Of a stretch of DNA of 34,049 nt, positions 24,866 through 33,564 are shown in pieces. The notes below the pieces were generated by a model. The model was not told where the DNA came from. It did not search any database and saw only the letters and a list, made by a program, of their open reading frames with translations. Position numbers and translations under genes: made by a program. Source of the stretch: Gammaproteobacteria bacterium (lineage in GTDB: Bacteria > Pseudomonadota > Gammaproteobacteria > Pseudomonadales > Pseudomonadaceae); contig JAHJYA010000086.1 of the NCBI GenBank assembly GCA_018826895.1, forward strand, positions 1-34,049, in the 5' to 3' direction. Numbering within the stretch: position 1 is the stretch's first letter; each line of letters opens with the position of its first letter.

Positions 24866-25690
24866 TTAGTCGAGAAGCGCGGCGAAGGCTTTATCCGCCT
24901 CCAGATTGGTGGCCAGCTCATCCTGCAATGCGCCTACGTCCATCCCATCGAACAGTGGACCCTGCAGGCTATCGAGCGCGGCTGCATTTGCCCCGCCGTG
25001 CAGGCGCAAGGCCTCGGCGATCAACACCGCCTGGGCGAGCAGGCGTGGCAGCGGCAAATCGGCCGGAGCCTGCAGCGGGCGGGCCTGGTAGGCAATGGCC
25101 TGTTGAATCAGCTCAGGCAGTTGCCAGCGTTTGGCCAATTCGGCGCCTACTTCCGGGAAGCCGAAGCCTAACTGCAGGGTTTCCAGGGCCGTACGCTGCG
25201 CCGCGTTGCCCTGGTTGCAGGCGTTCAGGCGCTCGGCCAGTTCCGGCGCGCCGGTCTGGATCAGCAGTTCGCCGATGTTGTGCATCATGCCGCAGGTAAA
25301 GGCGGTCTCCATCGCCACGCCACGCTGTTTGGCCAGCACACGGCTGATGCTGGCGACCTGAAAGCTGTGAGTCCAGAACCCCTTGAGGTCGAAACCGGCT
25401 GGTGCCTTGAACGCGCCTGTGACTGCCGAAGCCAGCACCAGGGTGCGCAGCGTGTTGAAGCCCAGGCGCATGGCCGCGTCTTCCACGCTGGCTGACTCGC
25501 GATTACCGCGAAAGCGCGCCGAGTTGGCCAGGCGCAGGACTTTGGCGGCAATCACTGGGTCCATGGCGATGTTGCGTGCCACGGCGTCGAGGCTGGTGTG
25601 CGGGTTGTCGAACTGGCGAATCAGGTCCTGGGCGATCTTGGGGATGCTGGGCAGGCTGTGGACCTGGTTGAACAGGGTGCTGATATCCAT
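24866..25690 (-). CDS. HDOD-domain signalling protein
   Basis: This 274-residue protein is an HDOD domain over most of its length (residues ~1-210): LPSIPKIAQDLIRQ, the MDPVIAAKVLRLANSARF helix pair, EDAAMRLGFNTLRTLVLASAV and TCGMMHNIGELLI. HDOD proteins are HD-like but lack catalytic metal ligands, and act in signalling of motility, competence or stress in gamma-proteobacteria. The ATG at 25690 has AAGGA 7-8 bases upstream; the frame extends 23 codons further without support. It is monocistronic, and no receiver or GGDEF domain is attached. The partner cannot be told from sequence. Confidence 0.9.
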   Translation of the reverse strand: MDISTLFNQVHSLPSIPKIAQDLIRQFDNPHTSLDAVARNIAMDPVIAAKVLRLANSARFRGNRESASVEDAAMRLGFNTLRTLVLASAVTGAFKAPAGFDLKGFWTHSFQVASISRVLAKQRGVAMETAFTCGMMHNIGELLIQTGAPELAERLNACNQGNAAQRTALETLQLGFGFPEVGAELAKRWQLPELIQQAIAYQARPLQAPADLPLPRLLAQAVLIAEALRLHGGANAAALDSLQGPLFDGMDVGALQDELATNLEADKAFAALLD

Positions 25691-25859
25691 CGAGTGGTCC
25701 TTGAAGGTAAGCCGGTATGGGTGCGTCAGCGACCGCAAAATGCCAAGACACTTAAGCAAACATAGCAGCTATTTCTGACCTTCAAGGTTTCGCTCATGGT
25801 ATTCGCCTGGACACCGCCAGGCGCCTGTTCAGAGGCGCCGACGCATCTCCATGAACACC

Positions 25860-26921
25860 TTAGGGCAGTGGTAGGCGACCGATGCGATCGTTGTCCAGGC
25901 TGCCGAAATACAGCATGTCACCGACGGGTTTGACCGAGGTGATCATGCGCAGATGGGTGCCGCTGGTGTCATGCAGGCTGCGTACGATCTGCCCCTGCTC
26001 GTTGAGGGCGATGGCAAAGCCGTAGGGCACGGCTTTGGGCCAGAACGCGCGAGGCAGCTTGGCCAGTTGAGTCTTGAGCCAAGGGTGGCGATGGAGGAAG
26101 TCGGCATCGGCCTTGCGCGGGGTCGGCAACGCGACCCAGAAGGTACCCTTGCCATCGCCCTGCAGGTTGTCCGGCAGGCCCGGCAGGTTGTCGATAAACA
26201 CGTCATGGCTGCCGGCTTTGTCGCCCGTGAGCCAGTATCGGGTGATGCGGTAGCGGTAGGTTTCGTTGACCAGCACGAAATCCTGCTTGGCCGACAGGGC
26301 CACGCCGTTGGCGAAGTACAGGTCCTTGAGCAGCACGCGGGTCTGCCCAGTAGCTGGGTCGTAGGCCAGCAAGCGGCCGTGGGGGCGGGCTTCGAGCAGG
26401 TCGAGCAGGTAGTCGGGCTGCTGGAAGCGCGAGGAGGCGTCGCTGAAATAGATGGTGCCGTCGCGGGCGATGTCCAGGTCGTCGGTGAAAGCGAACGGCA
26501 GGCCGTCTGCCTCGGTGGTCAGCACCTTGATCGCGCCCTGCGGGTCCAGGCTCAACAGGCCTTTGTAGGCGTCGGCGACGATCAGGTTGCCGCTGGCGTC
26601 GAAGTCCATTCCCAGCGGTCGGCCGCCGGTGTTGGCGAAGGTGTCGACTGCGCCATCGGCACCGATACGCACGATGCGCCCGTCATGCAGGCCTGCGTAG
26701 ACCCGGCCCTGGGCATCGACGGCGGTGTCTTCGGGGCCATGCACCTGGCCACGGCCCAGTAGCTCGGCCTTCATCAGGGTGTCGTTGGGTTCCAGCACGT
26801 CGGTCATGGCTGGAGCCTTGGGCGCCTCCCAGGCCAGTGGGTCGATTGGGCTGGGCGTGATGACCAGGTACAGCGCCAATACAGCGAGGAGGGCGGCGAA
26901 CAGGCCGAAGACGATTTTCAT
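25860..26921 (-). CDS. SMP-30/strictosidine-synthase-like beta-propeller protein, membrane-anchored
   Basis: This 353-residue protein begins with a hydrophobic helix (residues 3-22, LFAALLAVLALYLVI) that anchors or exports it. The rest is a six-bladed propeller of the strictosidine synthase/SMP-30 type: GPEDTAVDAQGRVYAGLHDG, GGRPLGMDFDASGNLIVADAYKGL, DLDIARDGTIYFSDASSRF and LYFANGVALS. Metal-site residues of lactonases (Glu, Asn and Asp at the propeller centre) have candidates in GPEDTA, FANGVAL and FGSLDNDR. Relatives include APMAP-like esterases and lactonases; the substrate is unknown. It is divergent from rnd over a 120-base gap. Confidence 0.88.
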   Translation of the reverse strand: MKIVFGLFAALLAVLALYLVITPSPIDPLAWEAPKAPAMTDVLEPNDTLMKAELLGRGQVHGPEDTAVDAQGRVYAGLHDGRIVRIGADGAVDTFANTGGRPLGMDFDASGNLIVADAYKGLLSLDPQGAIKVLTTEADGLPFAFTDDLDIARDGTIYFSDASSRFQQPDYLLDLLEARPHGRLLAYDPATGQTRVLLKDLYFANGVALSAKQDFVLVNETYRYRITRYWLTGDKAGSHDVFIDNLPGLPDNLQGDGKGTFWVALPTPRKADADFLHRHPWLKTQLAKLPRAFWPKAVPYGFAIALNEQGQIVRSLHDTSGTHLRMITSVKPVGDMLYFGSLDNDRIGRLPLP

Positions 26922-27041
26922 TATGCTGAGTCCTAATGGCAGTGCGAACGAGCGGCGCCAGATTACACAGGCCTGTTCGGCAAGGCGAGGATGCCCGGCG
27001 CATCGGTATATACTGCGCGGCAGTGTTCAAGGGAGAGCCGT

Positions 27042-28175
27042 GTGGCTATCGATATTCAGTGGATCGTAAATGACGCCGACCTGGCCGAGCAGTGCGCGCA
27101 ATGGCGCAGCCGGCCGTTCGTGGCGTTGGATACCGAGTTTATGCGGGTCGACACCTTTTACCCGATTGCCGGGTTGTTGCAGGTCAGCGAGGGCGAGCGT
27201 GCCTACTTGATCGACCCGTTGCAGATTGGCGATTGGCAACCCTTCGCCGCGCTGTTGCAGGATCGCGCTGTGGTCAAGGTGGTGCACGCCTGCAGCGAGG
27301 ACCTGGAAGTGTTGTTGCGCCTGACCGGCAGCCTGCCGGCGCCGTTGTTCGACACGCAACTGGCTGCCGGCTACCTCAACCTGGGTTTCTCCATGGGCTA
27401 TTCGCGCCTGGTGCAGGCCGTGCTGGGAATCGAGCTGCCCAAGGGCGAGACGCGCTCGGACTGGCTGCAGCGGCCCTTGTCGCCCACCCAGGTCAGCTAC
27501 GCTGCCGAAGATGTGGTGCACCTGGCAGCCGTCTACCGGGCTTTGCAGGCACGCCTGAGCGAAGAGAAAACCGCCTGGATTCTGGACGACGGTGCCGAGC
27601 TGGTCGCTGGGCTGGGCCGTGAAGTGGCGCCGGAAGACGCCTATCGCGATGCCAAGCTGGCCTGGAAACTCTCCCGCGCCCAGCTCGCCGTGCTGCGTGC
27701 GCTGTGCGCCTGGCGCGAGCGTGAAGCCCGCGCGCGCAACCAGCCACGCAATCGCATCCTGCGTGAGCACTCGTTGTGGCCCCTGGCGCGTACTCAGCCA
27801 GATAACCTGGTGAGCCTGGCGCGGATCGAGGACATGCACCCCAAGACGGTGCGTCAGGATGGCGAGTTCCTGCTCGAGCTGATTCGCCAGGCTGCTGCTA
27901 CGCCGCCGGCCGAATGGCCTGAGGCACTGCCCGAGCCGCTGCCGCTGGAGGCTGCCAGCCTGCTGAAAAAGCTGCGCGCCGTGGGGCAGCAGGAGGGCCA
28001 GAAGCTGGATATCGCGCCTGAGCTGATGCTGCGCAAGAAGACCCTCGAGGCGCTGCTCAAAAGCGGTTACCCCAACGGCCCTTATCAACTGCCCGATTCG
28101 CTGCGCGGCTGGCGCCGTGAGCGTATGGGCCAGGCGCTGCTCGACTGCCTCGCCACCGACGGAGACACGGCGTGA
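27042..28175 (+). CDS. rnd: Ribonuclease D
   Basis: This 377-residue 3'-5' exoribonuclease is of the DEDDy type and trims stable-RNA 3' ends, especially pre-tRNAs. The exonuclease motifs are ALDTEF (D30, E32), [24 protein letters not shown] and [10 protein letters not shown] with the catalytic Tyr and Asp. An HRDC domain follows (~215-290: [26 protein letters not shown]), then a second HRDC-like region. GTG at 27042 with GGGAG upstream gives the normal family length (~375). It overlaps ycgL by a GTGA junction, so the two genes are coupled. Confidence 0.96.
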   Translation: MAIDIQWIVNDADLAEQCAQWRSRPFVALDTEFMRVDTFYPIAGLLQVSEGERAYLIDPLQIGDWQPFAALLQDRAVVKVVHACSEDLEVLLRLTGSLPAPLFDTQLAAGYLNLGFSMGYSRLVQAVLGIELPKGETRSDWLQRPLSPTQVSYAAEDVVHLAAVYRALQARLSEEKTAWILDDGAELVAGLGREVAPEDAYRDAKLAWKLSRAQLAVLRALCAWREREARARNQPRNRILREHSLWPLARTQPDNLVSLARIEDMHPKTVRQDGEFLLELIRQAAATPPAEWPEALPEPLPLEAASLLKKLRAVGQQEGQKLDIAPELMLRKKTLEALLKSGYPNGPYQLPDSLRGWRRERMGQALLDCLATDGDTA

Positions 28176-28465
28176 AACGCATCTGTTCGATCTACAAGAG
28201 CCCGCGCAAGAACGAAATGTACCTCTACGTGCTCAAGGGCGAGGAACTCAGCCGCGTGCCTGAGCAACTACTGGCGGCCTTCGGCCCACCGGCCCTGGCC
28301 TTTAGCATGGTCCTGACGCCCGAGCGCAGCCTGGCCCGTGAAGACATTCACAAAGTATTGGCCAACCTCGACAGCCAGGGCTACCACCTGCAGATGCCGC
28401 CGCCGGAAGACGACTATATCGAGCACCTGCCTGAAGAGCTGCTACGGCGTAACGACCCGGTATGA
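28172..28465 (+). CDS. ycgL: YcgL-family protein (UPF0745)
   Basis: This 97-residue conserved protein has the YcgL features: [20 protein letters not shown] near the start and [22 protein letters not shown] near the end. Its biochemical role is unknown. The GTG start overlaps the rnd stop, and its own stop overlaps the next gene (ATGA), forming a tight three-gene unit. The link with RNase D is widespread in gamma-proteobacteria, which suggests an RNA-related role, but this is inference. Confidence 0.95.
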   Translation: MKRICSIYKSPRKNEMYLYVLKGEELSRVPEQLLAAFGPPALAFSMVLTPERSLAREDIHKVLANLDSQGYHLQMPPPEDDYIEHLPEELLRRNDPV

Positions 28466-29418
28466 CGCCGCAGACAGTCGCACCGCTGCAGGTGCTGGTG
28501 ATTGACGCCGACCACGCGCGTTACCGGGCCCTGCTCGCCGAGCAGGCACCTGACTTGCGTGTGTTGCCAGGCAGTTGCGCCGACACCTTGGTTGCCGACG
28601 CCGCAGCCTGCCCAGTGTGGTTGGGCCAGCCTGATCGTGTCGCCACGCTGCTGCGCCGTGGCATCGCGCCACGCTGGCTGCAATCGACCTGGGCCGGCAT
28701 CACGCCCTTGTTGGCGGCTGACTTGCCGCGCGATTACCGGCTTAGCCGGGCGGTCGGCATCTTCGGTCCGGTGATGAGTGAATTCGTGCTCTGCCACCTG
28801 TTGGCCCACACCCAGCAGTTGCAGGCGCGCCAGTTAGCCCATCAGGCCGGCCATTGGCAGGGCCCGGCGGTTGCCAGCCTGAATGGCCAGTGCGCCTTGA
28901 TTGTCGGCACCGGCGATATCGGCCAGCACCTGGCCGGCGTACTCAGCAGCCTGGGCATGCGGGTGCTGGGTGTGGCCAGTACGGCACGCAGCCAGGCGCC
29001 GTTCATTGAGGTCGGTGGCCTGGATGCGCTGCCACAGCTGGCCGGCGAGGCCGATTACCTGATCAACCTGTTGCCCGATACCCCGGCCACCCGCGACCTT
29101 TACGATGCTCAGCTGTTCGCTTGCTGCAAGCCCGGTGCGCTGTTTATCAACGCCGGGCGGGGCAGTGCGGTGGTCGATGTCGACCTGGTGCAGGCGCTCG
29201 AAACCGACCGGCTTGGCGGCGCGGTCATCGATGTCTGTCGTGAGGAACCGCCAGCGCCTGATCATCCTTTCTGGCAGGCGCCGCGTTTATTGCTGACCGG
29301 GCACACCGCCGCGCCGACGGATCCGCGCCTGCTGGTGCAGGTCTTTCTCGACAACCTGGCACGTTGGCAGGCAGGAGAGTCACTGCGTGGCGAGGTCGAT
29401 TTCGCCCGTGGTTACTAG
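28462..29418 (+). CDS. D-2-hydroxyacid dehydrogenase (GhrA-like)
   Basis: This 318-residue NAD(P)H-dependent reductase would interconvert glyoxylate/hydroxypyruvate-type 2-keto acids and D-2-hydroxy acids. Seen: a Rossmann motif [14 protein letters not shown], the long helix following it, the catalytic Arg in [11 protein letters not shown], the Glu in VCREEPP and the His in LTGHTAAP, in the family order. The length fits GhrA (~312). It starts with ATG overlapping the ycgL stop. Cofactor choice (NADP for GhrA) is uncertain. It ends before a REP-type inverted repeat. Confidence 0.92.
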   Translation: MTPQTVAPLQVLVIDADHARYRALLAEQAPDLRVLPGSCADTLVADAAACPVWLGQPDRVATLLRRGIAPRWLQSTWAGITPLLAADLPRDYRLSRAVGIFGPVMSEFVLCHLLAHTQQLQARQLAHQAGHWQGPAVASLNGQCALIVGTGDIGQHLAGVLSSLGMRVLGVASTARSQAPFIEVGGLDALPQLAGEADYLINLLPDTPATRDLYDAQLFACCKPGALFINAGRGSAVVDVDLVQALETDRLGGAVIDVCREEPPAPDHPFWQAPRLLLTGHTAAPTDPRLLVQVFLDNLARWQAGESLRGEVDFARGY

Positions 29419-29447
29419 TGTCGCAACACGACTCATCTGTTGCTTTC

Positions 29448-29531
29448 TGTAGGCGCGAAGGGGGCACCTAGCCTTTATTCGCGATGCCTCCAGCGCATTC
29501 AAAACTTATCGCGAATAAATTCGCTCCTACA
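29448..29531. repeat. REPIN-like inverted pair of REP sequences
   Basis: The outer ends TGTAGGCGCGAA (29448-29459) and TTCGCTCCTACA (29520-29531) are inverted with 11 of 12 matches. Inner arms TTATTCGCGAT (29475-29485) and ATCGCGAATAA (29508-29518) are a perfect 11-base inverted pair. This is the layout of Pseudomonas REP doublets (REPINs) moved by REP-associated tyrosine transposases. It sits between the convergent dehydrogenase and hxlR genes and may also stabilise or end transcripts. Confidence 0.8.
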
Positions 29532-29538
29532 CCCAGCG

Positions 29539-29919
29539 TTAACGCCTGCGCGAAGTCTGTCGCGGTTGCAAGGCATCGAGCGCCGGGGCGTTCAGGCGGG
29601 CCCAGTCGTAGATCAGCTCGATGGGCTCCACCAGCCGCTGTCCCAGTTCGGTCAGCGAGTAATCGACAGCCGGTGGCACGCTGTCGTACACCTGCCGTTT
29701 CACCAGCCCGCTGGTCTCCAGCTCACGTAGCGTCTGCACCAGCATTTTCTTGGAGATGCCCGGCAAGCTGCGGTGCAGCACACCTGCGCGGGCGCAGCCG
29801 CCGTGGCGTGCGTGTAAGGTGTGCAGGATCATGCTGGTCCACTTGGTGGCAAACAGCTCCAGCACACGTCGCGGTGCGCAGTCTTCGCGCCATTGTTCTT
29901 CGGATGTTCCGGTTTGCAT
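29539..29919 (-). CDS. HxlR-family transcriptional regulator
   Basis: This 126-residue winged-helix regulator has the HxlR pattern: LELFATKWTSMILHTL, FHRSLPGISKKMLVQTLRELETSGLV-type recognition helix, then VDYSLTELGQRL in the wing. It lies 85 bases from, and divergent to, the PRISE reductase gene, the usual place for a regulator of that gene. HxlR members often sense electrophiles or quinones through a conserved Cys; here C14 (EDCAPRRV) and C42 are candidates. No clean operator was found in the gap, though GGTGCC occurs twice in it. Confidence 0.9.
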   Translation of the reverse strand: MQTGTSEEQWREDCAPRRVLELFATKWTSMILHTLHARHGGCARAGVLHRSLPGISKKMLVQTLRELETSGLVKRQVYDSVPPAVDYSLTELGQRLVEPIELIYDWARLNAPALDALQPRQTSRRR

Positions 29920-30004
29920 CGGGGTGGTTACCTTTTGGTGCCGTCTTGGTTTGAGGTCGCGGCATCGCTATGGTGCCAACGCTCTATCTCTGAAGGAATA
30001 TCTA

Positions 30005-31066
30005 ATGACACATCACGCACTGGTCGTTGGCGCGAGCGGCATCGTCGGCAGCGCGACTTCCCGTCTGCTGGCTGATCAGGGTTGGCAGGTCACAGGCCTA
30101 GCCCGTAACCCCAAGGCCGGCGAAAATATCACGCCGCTGGCCGCCGATCTGCTCGACCCTGCCTCCTTGGCAAGCGCGCTCGAAGGGCTGAAACCCAGCC
30201 ATGTCTACCTGACCACCTGGGCACGCCAGGCCACTGAAGCGGAAAATATTCGCGTCAACGCGGCGATGATCCGTAACCTGCTCGACGCCCTGCGCGCCGC
30301 CGGCAGCGTCAAGCATGTCGCCCTGGTCACCGGGCTCAAGCATTACCTTGGCCCGTTCGAGGCCTACGGTAAAGGCAGCCTGCCGCAGACACCGTTCCGT
30401 GAGGAACAGGGCCGTCTGGACGTGGAAAACTTCTACTACGCCCAGGAAGACGAAGTGTTCGCCGCCGCCAAGCGCGATGGCTTTACCTGGAGCGTACACC
30501 GCCCGCACACCATTACCGGTGTCGCCGTCGGCAATGCCATGAACATGGCGACCACGCTTGCCGTCTACGCCTCGGTCTGCCGCGAAACCGGCCGCCCGTT
30601 CCGCTTCCCCGGCTCGGCCGTGCAGTGGAACAGCCTCACCGACATGACCGATGCTCGTCAGTTGGCCAAGCAACTGCTCTGGGCCTCGACCACGCCGGCT
30701 GCTGCCAATCAGGCCTTTAACGTGGTCAATGGAGATGTTTTCCGCTGGAGCTGGATGTGGCAACGCATCGCCAACTGGTTTGGCCTCGACGCCGCTGATT
30801 TTGACGGCCAGCCTGCGCCGCTGGAACAGCAGATGGCCGATGACGCCGAGGTCTGGCTCAAACTGGCCGCCGAGCACGGTCTTGCCGAAGCGGACATCAC
30901 GCGCCTGATCTCGCCGTGGCACACCGACGCCGACCTAGGTCGCCCCATTGAGGTGGTCACCGACATGTCGAAAAGCCGCAAGCTGGGCTTCCTCGACTAC
31001 CAGGCTAGCGACGACGCCTTCTTCGCCGTGTTTGAACACCTGCGCGCTGCCAGGCTGATTCCCTGA
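30005..31066 (+). CDS. PRISE-type NAD(P)H-dependent enone reductase (progesterone 5-beta-reductase/iridoid-synthase-like)
   Basis: This 353-residue short-chain reductase has the PRISE signatures: cofactor loop GASGIVGS, TGLKHYLGPF, NFYYAQEDEVF, WSVHRPHTITG and FNVVNGDVFRWSWMW. Family members reduce activated C=C bonds (enones) with NADPH. The Lys in TGLKHY and Tyr in NFYY occupy the catalytic positions known from plant homologues. The ATG at 30005 has AAGGA upstream. The divergent HxlR regulator suggests induction by a reactive electrophile, and detoxification of such compounds is a reasonable role. The physiological substrate is unknown. Confidence 0.9.
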   Translation: MTHHALVVGASGIVGSATSRLLADQGWQVTGLARNPKAGENITPLAADLLDPASLASALEGLKPSHVYLTTWARQATEAENIRVNAAMIRNLLDALRAAGSVKHVALVTGLKHYLGPFEAYGKGSLPQTPFREEQGRLDVENFYYAQEDEVFAAAKRDGFTWSVHRPHTITGVAVGNAMNMATTLAVYASVCRETGRPFRFPGSAVQWNSLTDMTDARQLAKQLLWASTTPAAANQAFNVVNGDVFRWSWMWQRIANWFGLDAADFDGQPAPLEQQMADDAEVWLKLAAEHGLAEADITRLISPWHTDADLGRPIEVVTDMSKSRKLGFLDYQASDDAFFAVFEHLRAARLIP

Positions 31067-31075
31067 GCCCAGTAA

Positions 31076-31137
31076 GTAGGGTGCGCGCGGCGCACCGGCG
31101 TCTTATGCAGATGTCCGGTGCGCACGGCGCATCCTAC
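31076..31137. repeat. Intergenic inverted repeat (GTAGGGTGCGC type)
   Basis: Two 23-base arms (31076-31098 and 31115-31137) pair with 19 of 23 matches: GTAGGGTGCGC… and the complement of …GCGCATCCTAC, around a 16-base centre. It resembles the short GC-rich palindromic repeats scattered through intergenic DNA of several Pseudomonas genomes. It lies 10 bases after the reductase stop and may act as a transcript end. Confidence 0.7.
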
Positions 31138-31262
31138 GGCTCGTACCGCAGCGCCTCCCAGATCAGCCTGTGATGTCGGCTGCCAAGGAGACGCCCGGGC
31201 CTTGGCCGCCACCTGCGCAGCCGCTAGACTGCCGGCCTTTACGCACCTGATCCGAACCCACC

Positions 31263-31712
31263 ATGGCCGCCAAAGTCGAACCCTTCTGGAAACGCAAAAC
31301 CCTCGCTCAGCTTGATCAGGAGGAGTGGGAGTCGTTGTGCGACGGCTGCGGCCTGTGCTGCCTGCAAAAACTTGAAGATGAAGACGACGGCGCGGTCTAT
31401 TACACGCGCATCGCCTGCAAGTTGCTGGACCTGAAAAGCTGCCAGTGCAGCGATTACAGCAACCGCGTGCAGCATGTGCCCGACTGCATCCAGCTCACCC
31501 CGGACCAGGCTGATCAGTTTCGTTGGCTGCCGCCCACCTGTGGCTACCGTTTGGTCAGCGAAGGCAAGGACCTGCCGCTGTGGCACCACCTGGTTTGTGG
31601 TGACCCGGAAGCGGTGCACATCGAACGTATTTCCCAGTCCGGGCGCATGCTCAGCGAGAACAGCGTGGCCGAAGACGATTGGGAAGAACACTTGATTTTT
31701 CGTGCTGGCTAA
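31263..31712 (+). CDS. ycgN: YcgN-family cysteine-cluster protein (UPF0260)
   Basis: This 149-residue conserved protein has the UPF0260 cysteine motifs: CDGCGLCC (residues ~27-34), [23 protein letters not shown] and LPPTCGYRL. The cysteine set suggests zinc or iron-sulfur binding, and the function is not established. Its ATG at 31263 (in CCACCATGG) lacks a strong ribosome site. YcgN often lies close to YcgL in gamma-proteobacteria; here about 3 kb of other genes and two repeats separate them. Confidence 0.95.
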   Translation: MAAKVEPFWKRKTLAQLDQEEWESLCDGCGLCCLQKLEDEDDGAVYYTRIACKLLDLKSCQCSDYSNRVQHVPDCIQLTPDQADQFRWLPPTCGYRLVSEGKDLPLWHHLVCGDPEAVHIERISQSGRMLSENSVAEDDWEEHLIFRAG

Positions 31713-31782
31713 GGCTGCACACCCGCCCCGGCAGTGTGCCGGTCAGCGCCGATCTTGAGCTGGTTTGCCAAGGAGTTGCCGC

Positions 31783-33012
31783 ATGTCGATTCGCCATACG
31801 CTACTGTCTGCCGTGCTGATGTCGTTGGCTGTGCCCGCCTGGTCGGCCACCCGAGTCGACCTGGACTACCACGTCACCTTCCTACCCGAGAGTGACCAGG
31901 CCGAAGTGCGTGTCACGGTGGCCAAGGGCGAGCGTATCAACAGCCTGGATTTCAACTTGGGCGACGAGGGCGCCTACAGTGATTTCAAGGCCGATGGCCA
32001 ATGGCGCCAGGAGGGTGAAAGCCGCGGTATCTGGCAGCCCGGTAAGGGCGCCTCGACCCTCAGTTATCGAGTCAAGGTCAGCCACCCCCGGGGTGAGCGC
32101 TACGATGCGCGGATGACGCCGGAGTGGGCGCTGATGCGCGGCGATGACCTGATCCCCAGCGCACGGCTCGATCAGCAGGACAAGACCGAGCTGGTCGCCC
32201 GCCTGCAGTTCGAGCTGCCCAAGGGCTGGGGCGGTGTGGAGACCGGTTGGCCGCGCATTGGCAAGAACAAGTTTCGCATCGACAACCCGCAGCGTAAGTT
32301 CGATCGCCCGACCGGCTGGATTCTCGCCGGCAAGATCGGCACCCGCCGGGCCACGCTGGGTGAGACCGACGTGACCATCGCCGCGCCTATTGGCGAAGGT
32401 ATGCGCCGCATGGACGTGCTGACGCTGCTGACTTTCATCTGGCCGGAGGCGCAGGCGGTGTTTCCGCGTGATCCGGCCAAGCTGTTGATCGTCGGCGCGG
32501 GCGATCCTATGTGGCGCGGTGGCCTGTCGGCACCCAACTCCTACTACATGCACAGTGATCGGCCGTTGGTCAGTGAAAACGGCACCAGCTCCCTGGTCCA
32601 CGAACTGGTACACGTATTCACCCGCATCAGCGCCAGCGATGACAGCGACTGGATCACCGAGGGGCTGGCCGAGTATTACGCTATTGAGCTGATGCGCCGC
32701 GCCGGCGGCCTCAGTGAGGATCGCTACCAGAAGATCCGCGAGCATCTGGTGCGTTGGAGCAAGCCGGTTAAGTCGCTGCGCACCAAGCGCTCCAGCGGCC
32801 CGGTGACTGCCCGTGCGGTACTGCTGTTGCAGGAACTGGACCGCGAGATACGCCAAACCACCAAAGGCGAGCATCAGCGTTCGCTGGATGACGTCACTCG
32901 CGGGCTGATGCGCCTGGACAAAGTCACCACGCGCGACTTCGTCGAGATCGTCGAGAACGTGATGGGTGGGCGCTCGCCCAAGGCATTGGACACTGACCTG
33001 CTCAAGCGTTGA
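31783..33012 (+). CDS. Exported gluzincin-like metallopeptidase (M1-like fold)
   Basis: This 409-residue protein has a signal peptide (LLSAVLMSLAVPAWS|AT, residues ~6-24) and an N-terminal beta region. Its zinc site is H273-E-L-V-H277 with the third ligand probably E293 in WITEGLAEYY, which matches the M1 NEGFAEYY pattern. The gap between is 15 residues rather than the 18 of M1 enzymes, so it is not a standard aminopeptidase and lacks the GxMEN motif. AGGAG lies 7 bases before the chosen ATG at 31783. It would act in the periplasm or outside. The substrate is unknown, and its stop lies 3 bases from the convergent methyltransferase stop. Confidence 0.85.
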   Translation: MSIRHTLLSAVLMSLAVPAWSATRVDLDYHVTFLPESDQAEVRVTVAKGERINSLDFNLGDEGAYSDFKADGQWRQEGESRGIWQPGKGASTLSYRVKVSHPRGERYDARMTPEWALMRGDDLIPSARLDQQDKTELVARLQFELPKGWGGVETGWPRIGKNKFRIDNPQRKFDRPTGWILAGKIGTRRATLGETDVTIAAPIGEGMRRMDVLTLLTFIWPEAQAVFPRDPAKLLIVGAGDPMWRGGLSAPNSYYMHSDRPLVSENGTSSLVHELVHVFTRISASDDSDWITEGLAEYYAIELMRRAGGLSEDRYQKIREHLVRWSKPVKSLRTKRSSGPVTARAVLLLQELDREIRQTTKGEHQRSLDDVTRGLMRLDKVTTRDFVEIVENVMGGRSPKALDTDLLKR

Positions 33013-33015
33013 GGG

Positions 33016-33486
33016 TTACTTGAACAGCGGCCCGGATTTGGTGTTGTCGCCCTTGGCCATGCGGTCATAAAGTACCACATTGACCGTGGCCGCGAGGTTC
33101 ATGCAGCCCTCGGTGGGGATGTACACCACATCCTCGCACCAGGCGCGAATCTCGGCGTTGAGTGAGCCGTCTTCGGGGCCGAAGATATAGATTGCTCGGT
33201 CCGGGTGGGTGTATTCAGGCAGGGGGCGGGCGCCTTCGATCAGCTCCACGGCCACCGGCGTGCAGCCCAGGGGGATGATCTGGCGCAGGTCTTCCACGCC
33301 GATCAGCGGGATGCTCTGGTGGATCTTCTTAGTGTCGGTGACGAACTCGCGGGCGTATTCGTAGCGCTTGCCGGTGTAGAACACCGAGTTGACCCCATAA
33401 CAGCCGGCGGCGCGCATCACCGCGCCGACATTCTCCGGTGACTTGGGGTTGAACAAACCTATGCAACTGAAACGTCTATTGGCCAC
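33016..33486 (-). CDS. SpoU/TrmH-family RNA 2'-O-methyltransferase
   Basis: This 156-residue trefoil-knot (SPOUT) methyltransferase would modify the 2'-OH of a ribonucleotide in tRNA or rRNA using SAM. The three SpoU motifs are present: NPKSPENVGAVMRAAGCYGV, YIFGPEDGSL and GCMNLAATVNVVLYDR. It has only the catalytic domain with no N-terminal RNA-binding part, like TrmL-size proteins, but the last motif (GCMNLAATV) differs from the TrmL SMNLSNAV form, so the target base is uncertain. It is convergent with the metallopeptidase gene. Confidence 0.9.
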   Translation of the reverse strand: MANRRFSCIGLFNPKSPENVGAVMRAAGCYGVNSVFYTGKRYEYAREFVTDTKKIHQSIPLIGVEDLRQIIPLGCTPVAVELIEGARPLPEYTHPDRAIYIFGPEDGSLNAEIRAWCEDVVYIPTEGCMNLAATVNVVLYDRMAKGDNTKSGPLFK

Positions 33487-33564
33487 GACTCACTGCGCCC
33501 TTGGCAAAAGCGCGAGTATACGGCGATTGGCAGCAGCTCGCTTAGCTGCGCAGTAGGGCGCTGA

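Noticed and set aside
24845..24869. Palindrome AAACC…GGTTT across the convergent stops of the synthase-like and HDOD genes
   Set aside because: The stem is interrupted by unpaired bases and has no T-run, so a terminator call would be weak.
27027..28088. Long open frame (353 codons) on the minus strand under rnd
   Set aside because: It is a shadow of the high-GC rnd gene, with no ribosome site and a composition rich in Gln/His/Arg typical of antisense frames.
31882..32874. Open frame of 330 codons on the minus strand under the metallopeptidase
   Set aside because: Antisense shadow; the plus-strand gene has a signal peptide, zinc motif and ribosome site.
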